Assembly (NCBI GenBank): GCA_035693025.1 | Contig: DASSHI010000038.1 | Location: forward strand, 58,157-122,156 | DNA length: 64,000 nucleotides | Reading direction: 5' to 3' | Origin: VRUE01 sp035693025 | GTDB taxonomy: Bacteria; Actinomycetota; Thermoleophilia; Solirubrobacterales; 70-9 | Shown here: piece after piece, positions 50,549 through 58,409 of the stretch | Numbering within the stretch: position 1 is the first letter of the stretch | Layout: each line of letters opens with the position of its first letter | Position numbers and translations under genes: made by a program | Notes under the pieces: generated by a model | Databases searched by the model: none | The model's input: the letters and a program-made list of their open reading frames with translations, nothing else | Told to the model about the DNA's origin: nothing

Positions 50549-51040
50549 ATGGCCCATGAGATGAAGATCCGCGGCACCGAGTCCGAGGTCAAGGTTCGCA
50601 GCCCCTGGGCGGCGGCCCTGCTGCCACTGATCACGCTCGGCATCTACCACCTGGTCTGGTGGTACCGGATCAACCGCGAGTTGCGCGACTACGGGCAGGC
50701 CAAGGGCTACGACCTCGGCCGGAACCCGACCAACTCGCTGCTGGCCCTCTTTCCCGGCGGGCTGATCGTCGTCCCGGCGCTGATCACCTACTGGCGCGGC
50801 ACCAAGCGGGTCATGCAGGCGTCGGGGCTGGCCGGCAAGGAGCCGCTCAACGGCTGGATCGCGATCATCCTCTACCTGCTGCTCGCGCCGGCGCTCTGGG
50901 CCTACATCCAGGTCTCGCTCAACGACGTCTGGCGCCAGGAAGCCGAAGCGCTGCCCGGTCAGGACCCGCCACCGGCCCCGTCGCCCGAGATGCCCCCGCC
51001 CTTGCCGCCCGAGGAGCAGACGCCGCCGGCCGCCCCGTAG
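50549..51040 (+). CDS. DUF4234 membrane protein
   Basis: A 163-aa protein: VRSPWAAALLPLITLGIYHL, VWWYRINRELRDYG, then two further hydrophobic segments and a Pro-rich C-terminal tail (about 138-163). DUF4234 proteins are small membrane proteins of unknown function. Confidence 0.88.
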   Translation: MAHEMKIRGTESEVKVRSPWAAALLPLITLGIYHLVWWYRINRELRDYGQAKGYDLGRNPTNSLLALFPGGLIVVPALITYWRGTKRVMQASGLAGKEPLNGWIAIILYLLLAPALWAYIQVSLNDVWRQEAEALPGQDPPPAPSPEMPPPLPPEEQTPPAAP

Positions 51041-51048
51041 CCACCCGC

Positions 51049-51054
51049 TACGCT
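51049..51054 (+). promoter_or_regulatory. Candidate leaderless -10 (TACGCT)
   Basis: TACGCT, 6 nt upstream of the rlmN GTG. Confidence 0.5.
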
Positions 51055-51060
51055 CGGGGC

Positions 51061-52044
51061 GTGGATCGCGCCCTGTTGACCCAGACGCTCGCCGACGCGG
51101 GCGAGCCGTCCTATCGCGTCTCCCAGGTCTGGGAGTGGGTGGCGCGCGGGGCGCGCTCCTACGACGAGATGACCAACCTGCCGGCCGCTCTGCGCGAGCG
51201 GCTGGGGGAGGCGGTGCCGCTCTCCACCCTCGCCCTGCGCACCGAGGCGAAGTCCGACGACGGCACGGTCAAGGCGCTCTTCCACACCGCCGACGGGCGG
51301 CCGCTCGAGGCGGTGTTGATGCGCTACCGCGACGGTCGCCGCTCGGCCTGCCTCTCCTCGCAGTCGGGCTGTCCGCTGACCTGCACCTTCTGCGCCACCG
51401 GGCAGATGAAATTCGGCCGCAACCTGACCGCCGACGAGATTCTCGACCAGGCGCTGCACTTCCGTCGCAGCGAAGCGATCGACCACGTCGTCTTCATGGG
51501 CATGGGGGAGCCGACGATGAACCTCGACGCTGTGCTGGCCGCCTGCGAGCGGCTGCCGGACCTCGGCGTCACCCATCGCCGCACGGCGATCTCGACCGTC
51601 GGCTGGGTGCCGGGGATCGACCGCCTGACCGAATGCGAGATGCCGCTGAGCCTGGCGCTGTCCCTGCATGCCCCCAACGACGGACTGCGCTCGCAGCTGA
51701 TGCCGGTCAACGACCGCTACCCGCTACGGGAGGTGCTCGCCGCCTGCGAGCGCTACCTCGGGCGTCGCCGGCGCAAGGTCTTCGTCGAGTACGTGATGCT
51801 CGACGACGTCAACGACCTCCCCGAGCACGCGCGCGAGCTCGCCGCCCTGCTCGACCGCCGCGCCTACAAGGTCAACCTGATCCCCTACAACCCGACCGGC
51901 GCCTACGACGGCTCCTCGCCGGAGCGAATCGAGCGCTTTCGCGCGATCCTCGCCGAGCACGGCCTCGGCGCCACCGTGCGCCTCACCCGCGGCCGCGACA
52001 TCGAGGCCGCCTGTGGCCAGCTCGCCGCAACGGCATCGTCCTGA
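51061..52044 (+). CDS. rlmN: 23S rRNA/tRNA adenine-C2 methyltransferase RlmN
   Basis: A 327-aa radical-SAM enzyme: YRVSQVWEWVARGARSYDEM N-domain, CX3CX2C cluster CPLTCTFCATG (about 103-113), VVFMGMGEPTMNLD, LALSLHAPNDGLR and NLIPYNPTG. The conserved C-terminal Cys is in EAACGQL. It methylates A2503 of 23S rRNA and A37 of some tRNAs. GTG start, 6 nt after TACGCT. Confidence 0.95.
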   Translation: MDRALLTQTLADAGEPSYRVSQVWEWVARGARSYDEMTNLPAALRERLGEAVPLSTLALRTEAKSDDGTVKALFHTADGRPLEAVLMRYRDGRRSACLSSQSGCPLTCTFCATGQMKFGRNLTADEILDQALHFRRSEAIDHVVFMGMGEPTMNLDAVLAACERLPDLGVTHRRTAISTVGWVPGIDRLTECEMPLSLALSLHAPNDGLRSQLMPVNDRYPLREVLAACERYLGRRRRKVFVEYVMLDDVNDLPEHARELAALLDRRAYKVNLIPYNPTGAYDGSSPERIERFRAILAEHGLGATVRLTRGRDIEAACGQLAATASS

Positions 52045-52045
52045 C

Positions 52046-52096
52046 GAGCGCCGTAGAGGTTTGAACCGGATAGCGGTTCAAACCTCTACGGCGCTC
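52046..52096. repeat. GCCGTAGAGGTTTG palindrome, copy C
   Basis: A perfect 23-bp stem beginning GAGCGCCGTAGAGGTTTGAA, with a 5-nt loop GATAG, starting 1 bp after the rlmN stop. Here between two genes in the same orientation. Confidence 0.88.
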
Positions 52097-52114
52097 CTTG
52101 GCCGGTCAGCCAGC

Positions 52115-52120
52115 TAGGAT
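52115..52120 (+). promoter_or_regulatory. Candidate leaderless -10 (TAGGAT)
   Basis: TAGGAT, 8 nt upstream of the P450 ATG at 52129. Confidence 0.5.
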
Positions 52121-52128
52121 CGTCGGCG

Positions 52129-53559
52129 ATGCCAGTCGACACCGCAGCGCAGGTCTCCAAGCCGCCGCAGATGTCGGATAACCCGGTCCGCCGGGTGGCC
52201 GAAGACCTGCGGGCAGAGTGGCGGGGGAGGGGCAAGTTCCCGCCCGGGCCGGGCGACTTCAGCCTCGCCCGCACCCACCGGATCGCCCACGACCCGTTGC
52301 CTCTGCTGCTCTCCAACTACGAAGAGCACGGTCCGATCTTCAGCATGCGCCTGCTGCACACCAAGGTGATCTTCATGCTCGGGCCCGAAGCGAACAACTT
52401 CATCACCGTCGCCCATCCGGAGAACTTCCACTGGCGGGAGTCGAGCTTCGGCGACCTGATCCCGTTGCTCGGCGACGGCCTGCTGACGATCGACGACGAC
52501 TACCACGATCGCGCCCGGGCGATCATGATGCCGGCCTTCCACCGGCGCCAGCTGACCGCGTCGGTCGAGGCGATGGCGACCGAGGCCGAGGCCGGAATCG
52601 CCAGCCTGAGCCCCGGCAGCGTCGTCGACGTCTATGCCTGGATGCGCCAGCTGGCGATGCGGATCGCGATGCGGGCGCTGCTCGGCCTCGACCCCGACGA
52701 GTCGGGCAAGGGCGCCGCCGCCGCCGAGCACTTCGAGCGGGCGCTCGGCTTCTACGGAATCGACTACCCGCTGCGCCTCCTGCGCGGCCCGGGCTCCCCC
52801 TGGCGCAAGCTGGTCGCCTCGCGCCAGGTGCTCGACGAGATCGTCTTCGGCGAGATCGAGAAGCGGCGAGCGGCGCCCGACGAGGGGCGTCAGGACATCC
52901 TCAGCCTGCTGCTCGGCGCCCGCGGCGAGGCCGGCGAGGCGTTCACCGACCGCGAGGTGCGCGACCAGGTGATGACCCTGATGTTCGCCGGCCACGACAC
53001 CTCGACCTCGACCCTGAGCTTCATGATGCACGAGCTCGCGCGCCATCCGGACGTGATCGGGAAGCTCTGCGCGGAGCAGGACGAGGTGCTCGGCGGCGCC
53101 GCGCCCGACGTCGACTCCCTGGAGAAGATGCCCTACCTCGACATGGTCCTCGACGAGGTGCTGCGCCTCTACCCGCCCGCCTGGATCGGGCCGCGCCGCG
53201 CCGTGCGCGAGTTCGAGTTCGGCGGCTACCGCGTGCCCCGCGATGCCTACGTCAATTACTGCTCCTGGGCCAGCCACCGCATTCCCGCGGTCTTCCCCGA
53301 GCCGGAGGCGTTCATCCCGGAGCGCTTCTCGCCGCAGCGCAAGGCGGCGTTGCCGCGCGGGGCCTACGTCCCCTTCGGCGGCGGCCAGCGGGTCTGCATC
53401 GGCAAACGCTTCGGCCAGACCGAGGTGAAGCTGGTCGCGACGATGCTGCTGGCGCGGCTGCGCCTCGACGCGCTCCCCGGCCGCACGGTGACGGTGCGTC
53501 AGATGCCCACCCTCTCGCCTCGTGGGGGGCTGCGGATGCGGGTACTGTCCCGCGCTTGA
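52129..53559 (+). CDS. Cytochrome P450
   Basis: A 476-aa soluble P450: I-helix MFAGHDTSTSTLS, K-helix DEVLRLYPPAW (ExxR), and heme-binding FGGGQRVCIGKRFG with the thiolate Cys (about 423). There is no N-terminal membrane anchor, and no ferredoxin gene is adjacent. The substrate is unknown; the sequence resembles CYP102/CYP110-like fatty-acid or terpenoid hydroxylases. TAGGAT lies 8 nt upstream. It overlaps the metallophosphoesterase (TTGA). Confidence 0.93.
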   Translation: MPVDTAAQVSKPPQMSDNPVRRVAEDLRAEWRGRGKFPPGPGDFSLARTHRIAHDPLPLLLSNYEEHGPIFSMRLLHTKVIFMLGPEANNFITVAHPENFHWRESSFGDLIPLLGDGLLTIDDDYHDRARAIMMPAFHRRQLTASVEAMATEAEAGIASLSPGSVVDVYAWMRQLAMRIAMRALLGLDPDESGKGAAAAEHFERALGFYGIDYPLRLLRGPGSPWRKLVASRQVLDEIVFGEIEKRRAAPDEGRQDILSLLLGARGEAGEAFTDREVRDQVMTLMFAGHDTSTSTLSFMMHELARHPDVIGKLCAEQDEVLGGAAPDVDSLEKMPYLDMVLDEVLRLYPPAWIGPRRAVREFEFGGYRVPRDAYVNYCSWASHRIPAVFPEPEAFIPERFSPQRKAALPRGAYVPFGGGQRVCIGKRFGQTEVKLVATMLLARLRLDALPGRTVTVRQMPTLSPRGGLRMRVLSRA

Positions 53560-54815
53560 GCGCGGCCCTCGTAATCTCAGACACCCACTTCGGTGCCTGG
53601 ACCGGCCGCGACCTGCTGCGCGAGGACTTCTTCCTCGCCAGGTTGGCGCCGGCGCTGGAGGGGGTCGACGAGCTGATCTTCCTCGGCGACCTCTTCGACT
53701 TCCTCTTCGGCTCGGTCGCCGAAGCGGTCGACGCCTCCGATGGATTGCTGCGGCTGATCGCGGAGAAGCTGCCCGGCAAGCGCCTCGTCTTCCTGGCCGG
53801 CAACCACGACCACCACCTAGTCCATCGGGACGCCGAGAACCGGCTTGAGGCGGCGCTTGCCGCCGGCAGCGCGCCGCCCGACCTGGCCGAGGCCCACGGC
53901 CACGCCATGACCGGCGGCGACGATTCCGACCGGCCCGGCCCCGGCTTCTTCCGTTCCTTCCTCGCGCGCCGCGTGCCCGGGGTCGAGATCGAGATCGCCT
54001 ACCCGACCTACAGCTTCGCGGGGGTCCTCTGCACGCACGGCCACTACCTCGACCCGCACGCCCGGCTCGCCGGCTCGCGGGGCGACCGCCTGCTGACCCG
54101 GACGCTGTGGGGAATCGCCACCGGCGGCCCGGAGCAGCCGAAGACGATCGAGGACTACGAGTCGGTGATCACCCTGCTCACCGAGTGGCTCTATATCGCC
54201 GCCCAGATGCCACACGGAACCCATGCCCAGCAGAACGTCTTCCGCGCGGTGCAGAGGGTGGGGCGGATCGGCGCGACCCTCGGCCTGCCGCTGCGCGGCG
54301 TCAAGCGCCTTGCCGCCGAGCTGCGCGACCGCGGAGTCGGCGAGGGCGGCCCGGCGCTGCCCAGCGAGGCGCACTTCGACGCCGTCGTCCGCGCCGAGAC
54401 CGAGCGCCAGCGCCGCGAGCAGCCCTCGCCGGACGCCGCCTGGCTACGCCCCGCTTATCCTGCTGCCAGCGTGATCTCCCCCAGCGACCCCTCCGAGCGC
54501 GCGCTCGAGGCCTTCGCCCAGGTCGTCGCCAATCTCGGCTGGGCCGAGAGCAGCGAGCGGATCGTGTTCGCCCACACCCACCAGCCGCTCGCCTGCGTCA
54601 GCTCCGGCGTCGACTCGCGCACGCGTTACTGGAACACCGGCTCCTGGATCTACGAGCCGGACCTCGGCTCGCGCCAGGCCTACGCCCGCTACCTGCGCTA
54701 CGCCTGGCCCGGCACGGCCGTCGTCATCGATGACGAAGAGCCGGAGCCGCGCCTGCTCGAGCTTCTCGCCGATCTCAATCCGCTCGCCGGCGGGGCCGGC
54801 CTGCCGAGTCGATGA
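53556..54815 (+). CDS. Metallophosphoesterase
   Basis: A 419-aa calcineurin-like phosphoesterase. The metal motifs are LVISDTHFG, LIFLGDLFDFLFG, FLAGNHDHHLV, CTHGHYLDP and FAHTHQPL. Segments between the motifs are long, with a predicted helical region (about 180-330). The TTG start overlaps the P450 stop and the end overlaps a 41-codon gene (ATGA), so the three genes are translationally coupled. Confidence 0.88.
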   Translation: MSAALVISDTHFGAWTGRDLLREDFFLARLAPALEGVDELIFLGDLFDFLFGSVAEAVDASDGLLRLIAEKLPGKRLVFLAGNHDHHLVHRDAENRLEAALAAGSAPPDLAEAHGHAMTGGDDSDRPGPGFFRSFLARRVPGVEIEIAYPTYSFAGVLCTHGHYLDPHARLAGSRGDRLLTRTLWGIATGGPEQPKTIEDYESVITLLTEWLYIAAQMPHGTHAQQNVFRAVQRVGRIGATLGLPLRGVKRLAAELRDRGVGEGGPALPSEAHFDAVVRAETERQRREQPSPDAAWLRPAYPAASVISPSDPSERALEAFAQVVANLGWAESSERIVFAHTHQPLACVSSGVDSRTRYWNTGSWIYEPDLGSRQAYARYLRYAWPGTAVVIDDEEPEPRLLELLADLNPLAGGAGLPSR

Positions 54816-54937
54816 TCCCGCTCGCGACCGAGGCCTGGCCCGCCGTCTTCGGCGGCCTGATCCCGATCGTCGGCCTCCTCGCCGTCGGCTGGCTGATCGT
54901 CCACGCGGTCCGCGACAACGACGAAGACGACGAGTAG
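54812..54937 (+). CDS. 41-aa single-pass membrane peptide
   Basis: MIPLATEAWPAVFGGLIPIV, then GLLAVGWLIVHAVRDNDEDDE: one hydrophobic helix (about 11-31) and a strongly acidic tail. The ATG overlaps the phosphoesterase stop (ATGA) and the stop lies 8 bp from the convergent glnN stop, so the frame is tightly packed and likely real. It could be a membrane tether or regulator of its partner (inference). Confidence 0.65.
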   Translation: MIPLATEAWPAVFGGLIPIVGLLAVGWLIVHAVRDNDEDDE

Positions 54938-54945
54938 GGCACGCC

Positions 54946-57090
54946 CTACTTGATGAAGAGCATCTCCTCGTACTTCGGCAGCGGCCAGAGGTCATCGGCG
55001 ACGATCTTCTCCAGCTTGTCGGCCGCCGCACGGACGCTGTCCATCGCCGCGAGCTGCTTGTCGCGGGCGTGGATCGCCATGTCCATCCCCTCGAGGCCGG
55101 GGTCGGCGTTGGCGGCGTCTAGCTCACCGAGAGCCGAAACCAGCTCGTCGACAAGGCTGCGCACCTCGTCCTCGATCGCGGAGACACCCGACTCGCCGAT
55201 CAGCGCGAGGTGGCGCAGCGCCGCCGGCAGGATCATCGTCTTCGCCATCGAGAAGGTCGTCTCAGCCTCGATGTTGGCGCGGATCCAGTACTGCTCGACC
55301 CAGACCTCGTAGCGCGACTCGAGCTCCCGCCTGGAGAGCACGTTGTAGTTCTCGAAGGCGGCCACCGTCGCGTCGGCCAGCGTCTCGGGCAGCGCGTCCG
55401 GCGTCGTACGCAGGTTCTTCAGCCCGCGCCGCTCGGCCTCCGCGTGCCACTCCTCGGAGTAGTTGTCGCCGCTGAAGCAGACCCGTTTGTTGGCCAGGTA
55501 GGACTCTTTGACGATCTCGATCACGGCCTCCGGCATGCCGGTGCCGCTGGAGATCTTCGCCTTGAGCTTGCCGGCGAGCTCGTCGATCGCCTCGGCCGCG
55601 ATCGTGTTGAGGACCGTGTTGGGGAAGGCGAGCGACATGCTCGATCCCAGCGCCCGGAACTCGAATTTATTGCCGGTGAAGGCGAAGGGCGAGGTGCGGT
55701 TGCGGTCGCCGCCGTGCATCGGCAGTTTCGGCAGCACCGTCGCGCCGAGCTCGAGGAAGGAGGCCGGCGTGTTGGGGTCGCCTTCGCCGGTCGCGATCGC
55801 CTCGAAGACCTTTTCCAGCTCGCCGCCGAGGAAGATCGAGATGATCGCCGGCGGCGCCTCGTTGGCGCCGAGCCGGTGGTCCTGGCCGATGTTGGCGACC
55901 GAGGCCCGCAGCAGCCCCTGGTGCTTGTTGACCGCCTGGATCACCGCGGCGCAGAAGAAGAGGAAATGGATGTTGTCTGCCGGCGTGTCGCCCGGGTCGA
56001 GCAGGTTGGAGCCGCCGTCGGTCCCCATCGACCAGTTGTTGTGCTTGCCCGAGCCGTTGACGCCGGCAAACGGCTTCTCGTGCAGCAGGCAGACGAAGCC
56101 GTAGCGGCGGGCGACGCTTTCCAGCGTCTGCATCAGCAGCTGCTGGTGGTCGGAGCCGACGTTGGAGTTCTCGAATATCGGCGCGATCTCGTACTGGGCC
56201 GGCGCGACCTCGTTGTGGCGGGTCTTGACCGGGATGCCGAGCTTGCGCATCTCCAGCTCGGACTCGAGCATGAAGGCGAGCACGCGCTCGGGGATCGAGC
56301 CGAAGTAATGGTCGTCGAGCTCATGACCCTTGGGCGGCTTGGCGCCGAACAGGGTGCGCCCGGTCGCGATCAGGTCGGGGCGCTCGAAGTAGTACTGCTC
56401 GTCGATCAGGAAGTACTCCTGCTCGGGCCCGACCGTGGTGAAGACGCGCTGGCTCTCCTCGTCGCCGAGCAGGCGCAGCGCTTTGATCGCCGAGCGCGAG
56501 AGCGCGTCCATGGAGCGCAGCAGCGGGATCTTGCCGTCGAGCGCCTCGCCGGTCCAGGATGCGAAGGCGGTCGGGATGCAGAGCAGCACGCCGTTGGGGT
56601 TCTCGAGGATGAAGGCGGGGGAGGTCGGGTCCCAGGCGGTGTAGCCGCGCGCCTCGAAGGTGGCGCGGACGCCGCCGGTCGGGAAGGAGGAGGCGTCTGG
56701 CTCGCCCTGGACCAGCTCCTTGCCGGAGAAGCCGGCCAGCGCCGTGCCTTCTCCCGCGGGCTCGAAGAAGGAGTCGTGCTTCTCCGCCGTGGAACCGGTC
56801 AGCGGCTGAAACATATGCGTGTAGTGGGTGGCGCCCTTCTCCAGCGCCCATTCCTTCATCGCCTCCGCGACCGCGTCGGCGAGGCTCGGGTCGAGTGCCT
56901 CGCCGCCGGCGAGGGTCGCCCGCAGCTTCTCGAAGACGTCGCCGGGCAGCCGTTCGCGCTGCACCGCGACCGAGAAGACGTTGGCGCCGAAAGGATTGTT
57001 CTCGGGCAGGGTCAGGTCGATCGCGCCGAGGGCCTCCCCGTTGGAGCTCCATTGCGCTGCGGTCACGTTCTGCTGGCGAATACGAGTCAT
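54946..57090 (-). CDS. glnN: Type III glutamine synthetase
   Basis: A 714-aa GS-III, the normal length for the family. It has the N-terminal FGANVFSVAVQRERLPGDVF, QPLTGSTAEKHDSFFEP, GPEQEYFLID, NEVAPAQYEIAPIFE, HEKPFAGVNGSGKHNNWSMG and APPAIISIFLGG. It makes glutamine from glutamate, ammonia and ATP as a dodecamer; GS-III often serves under nitrogen limitation. An Amt transporter lies 4.7 kb away, but no PII gene. The ATG at 57090 is preferred over a longer frame. Confidence 0.93.
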   Translation of the reverse strand: MTRIRQQNVTAAQWSSNGEALGAIDLTLPENNPFGANVFSVAVQRERLPGDVFEKLRATLAGGEALDPSLADAVAEAMKEWALEKGATHYTHMFQPLTGSTAEKHDSFFEPAGEGTALAGFSGKELVQGEPDASSFPTGGVRATFEARGYTAWDPTSPAFILENPNGVLLCIPTAFASWTGEALDGKIPLLRSMDALSRSAIKALRLLGDEESQRVFTTVGPEQEYFLIDEQYYFERPDLIATGRTLFGAKPPKGHELDDHYFGSIPERVLAFMLESELEMRKLGIPVKTRHNEVAPAQYEIAPIFENSNVGSDHQQLLMQTLESVARRYGFVCLLHEKPFAGVNGSGKHNNWSMGTDGGSNLLDPGDTPADNIHFLFFCAAVIQAVNKHQGLLRASVANIGQDHRLGANEAPPAIISIFLGGELEKVFEAIATGEGDPNTPASFLELGATVLPKLPMHGGDRNRTSPFAFTGNKFEFRALGSSMSLAFPNTVLNTIAAEAIDELAGKLKAKISSGTGMPEAVIEIVKESYLANKRVCFSGDNYSEEWHAEAERRGLKNLRTTPDALPETLADATVAAFENYNVLSRRELESRYEVWVEQYWIRANIEAETTFSMAKTMILPAALRHLALIGESGVSAIEDEVRSLVDELVSALGELDAANADPGLEGMDMAIHARDKQLAAMDSVRAAADKLEKIVADDLWPLPKYEEMLFIK

Positions 57091-57201
57091 CGCTGTGTCT
57101 GTCCCTCGCTTGCGGCGCGCCCGTCCACCGGGCACGATCGATTACCGGTCTAACTCCTCATCAAGAGCCAATGGAGGGTAATGGGAGTGCGGCGCAGATG
57201 C

Positions 57202-57221
57202 CTTTGTACGGCGGTACAAGG
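57202..57221. promoter_or_regulatory. Inverted repeat upstream of glnN
   Basis: TTGTAC-GGCG-GTACAA (57204-57219) with flanking partial pairing, between corA and glnN. It could be a terminator for corA or an operator for glnN. Confidence 0.45.
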
Positions 57222-57260
57222 TCGGGCGAGCGGGCTTGTCCGCCCCGTCGCTGCGCGGGA

Positions 57261-58268
57261 TCAGCCGAGCGGGCGCCTCAGCGTGCGCAGCAGGCGCTCG
57301 ACCGCGTCCTGATCCGGCTGGACCGGCGTCGCGCGTCGGCGCACCGCCAGCCAGACCAGCGCCGTCGCGATCGCCGAGCCGCCGACCCCGAGGATCAGGA
57401 AGGCGGCCTCGCTGTCGATCCGGCCGACGAGCCAGCCGAAGTTCATCCCGAAGAAGCCGGTGAGGAAGGTCAGCGGCAGGAAGATCGTCGCCACGACCGT
57501 CAGCCAGTACATCGTCTCGTTCATCCGCAGGTCCATCAGCTTGGCCATCGAGTCCGCTGCCGCGTCTATCCCGTCCACGACCCGGTTGAGCTGCTCGAAG
57601 ACGCGTTCGAAGTAGCGCTCGTTGTCTTTGACGAGACCCTCGACCTGGCCGATCTCCTCGCCGATCCGCTCGAAGATGCCCCGCTGCGGGCCCAGCTGGC
57701 GCCGCATCGTCGTCAGGCGCAGGTTGATCGCCCGCAGGGTGCCCATTCGCACGCCCGCGTTGGCGCCGTCGGTGGTCTGGACCTGTATCGCCTCCAGGGC
57801 GAGCTCGGTGTCGCTGAGCGCGTCGAAGGCGGTCGCCACCATCGCGTCGAGCACGGCGTAGACGACGTACTGCTCGCTGCGCCCCTCGGCGCTGTACTCG
57901 GGCAGCAGGGAGGGCAGCGAGACCGCCTCGCGGTGAGCGGTCAGCAGGTAGTCGCCGTGGACGAGCACGTTGACCTCGATCGCGCGCAGACCCGGCGCGT
58001 CCGCACCGTCGGCGGCGCCCTCGACATAGCAGTGGAGGGGGAAGACGACCTGTTGGCGGTTGGCGCTGAAGCGGCGCGAAGGTCGCTCGCCGCGCTCGAC
58101 GTCCAGCAACGGGCGCAGCGCCCGCGCTGGGATGCCGAGCGCGGCTTCGAGCTCCGCGGCGCCGAGATCGGCGATGCAGAGGTCGATCCAGAAGAAGCGC
58201 CCCTGCGAGCGCAGCTCGGCGATCCGCTCGCGCTCGCTCCCACCCAGGCCCTCGACGATCTCGCTCAT
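57261..58268 (-). CDS. corA: CorA-family magnesium/divalent metal transporter
   Basis: A 335-aa CorA/ZntB-type protein: a long soluble N-domain, helical stalk (LMDLRMNETMYWLTVVATIF), the pore signature GFFGMNFGWL (GMN about 282-284) and two C-terminal membrane helices. Arg-rich C-terminus. It carries Mg2+ or similar divalent ions as a pentamer. TAGCCT lies 9 nt before the ATG (leaderless candidate). Confidence 0.93.
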   Translation of the reverse strand: MSEIVEGLGGSERERIAELRSQGRFFWIDLCIADLGAAELEAALGIPARALRPLLDVERGERPSRRFSANRQQVVFPLHCYVEGAADGADAPGLRAIEVNVLVHGDYLLTAHREAVSLPSLLPEYSAEGRSEQYVVYAVLDAMVATAFDALSDTELALEAIQVQTTDGANAGVRMGTLRAINLRLTTMRRQLGPQRGIFERIGEEIGQVEGLVKDNERYFERVFEQLNRVVDGIDAAADSMAKLMDLRMNETMYWLTVVATIFLPLTFLTGFFGMNFGWLVGRIDSEAAFLILGVGGSAIATALVWLAVRRRATPVQPDQDAVERLLRTLRRPLG

Positions 58269-58277
58269 CGACGAACG

Positions 58278-58283
58278 AGGCTA
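58278..58283 (-). promoter_or_regulatory. Candidate leaderless -10 (TAGCCT)
   Basis: TAGCCT on the minus strand, 9 nt upstream of the corA ATG. Confidence 0.45.
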
Positions 58284-58309
58284 GAGCGGGGCGTGGACGG
58301 CTCGTGGAT

Positions 58310-58339
58310 GCATTTGGGGGTCCAGGGGGCACCCAATGC
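58310..58339. other. Imperfect hairpin in divergent corA/HAD-ECH spacer
   Basis: GCATT(T)GGG pairs with CCCAATGC around a G-rich loop. It shares TTTGGGGGTCCA with the hairpin at 43293-43338. Confidence 0.4.
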
Positions 58340-58409
58340 TTCAACGAACGACTCGAAGCAATAGCCTCCGCACCCCATTTCCACGCCCTAATCCGGAGGA
58401 CTCACCCGA

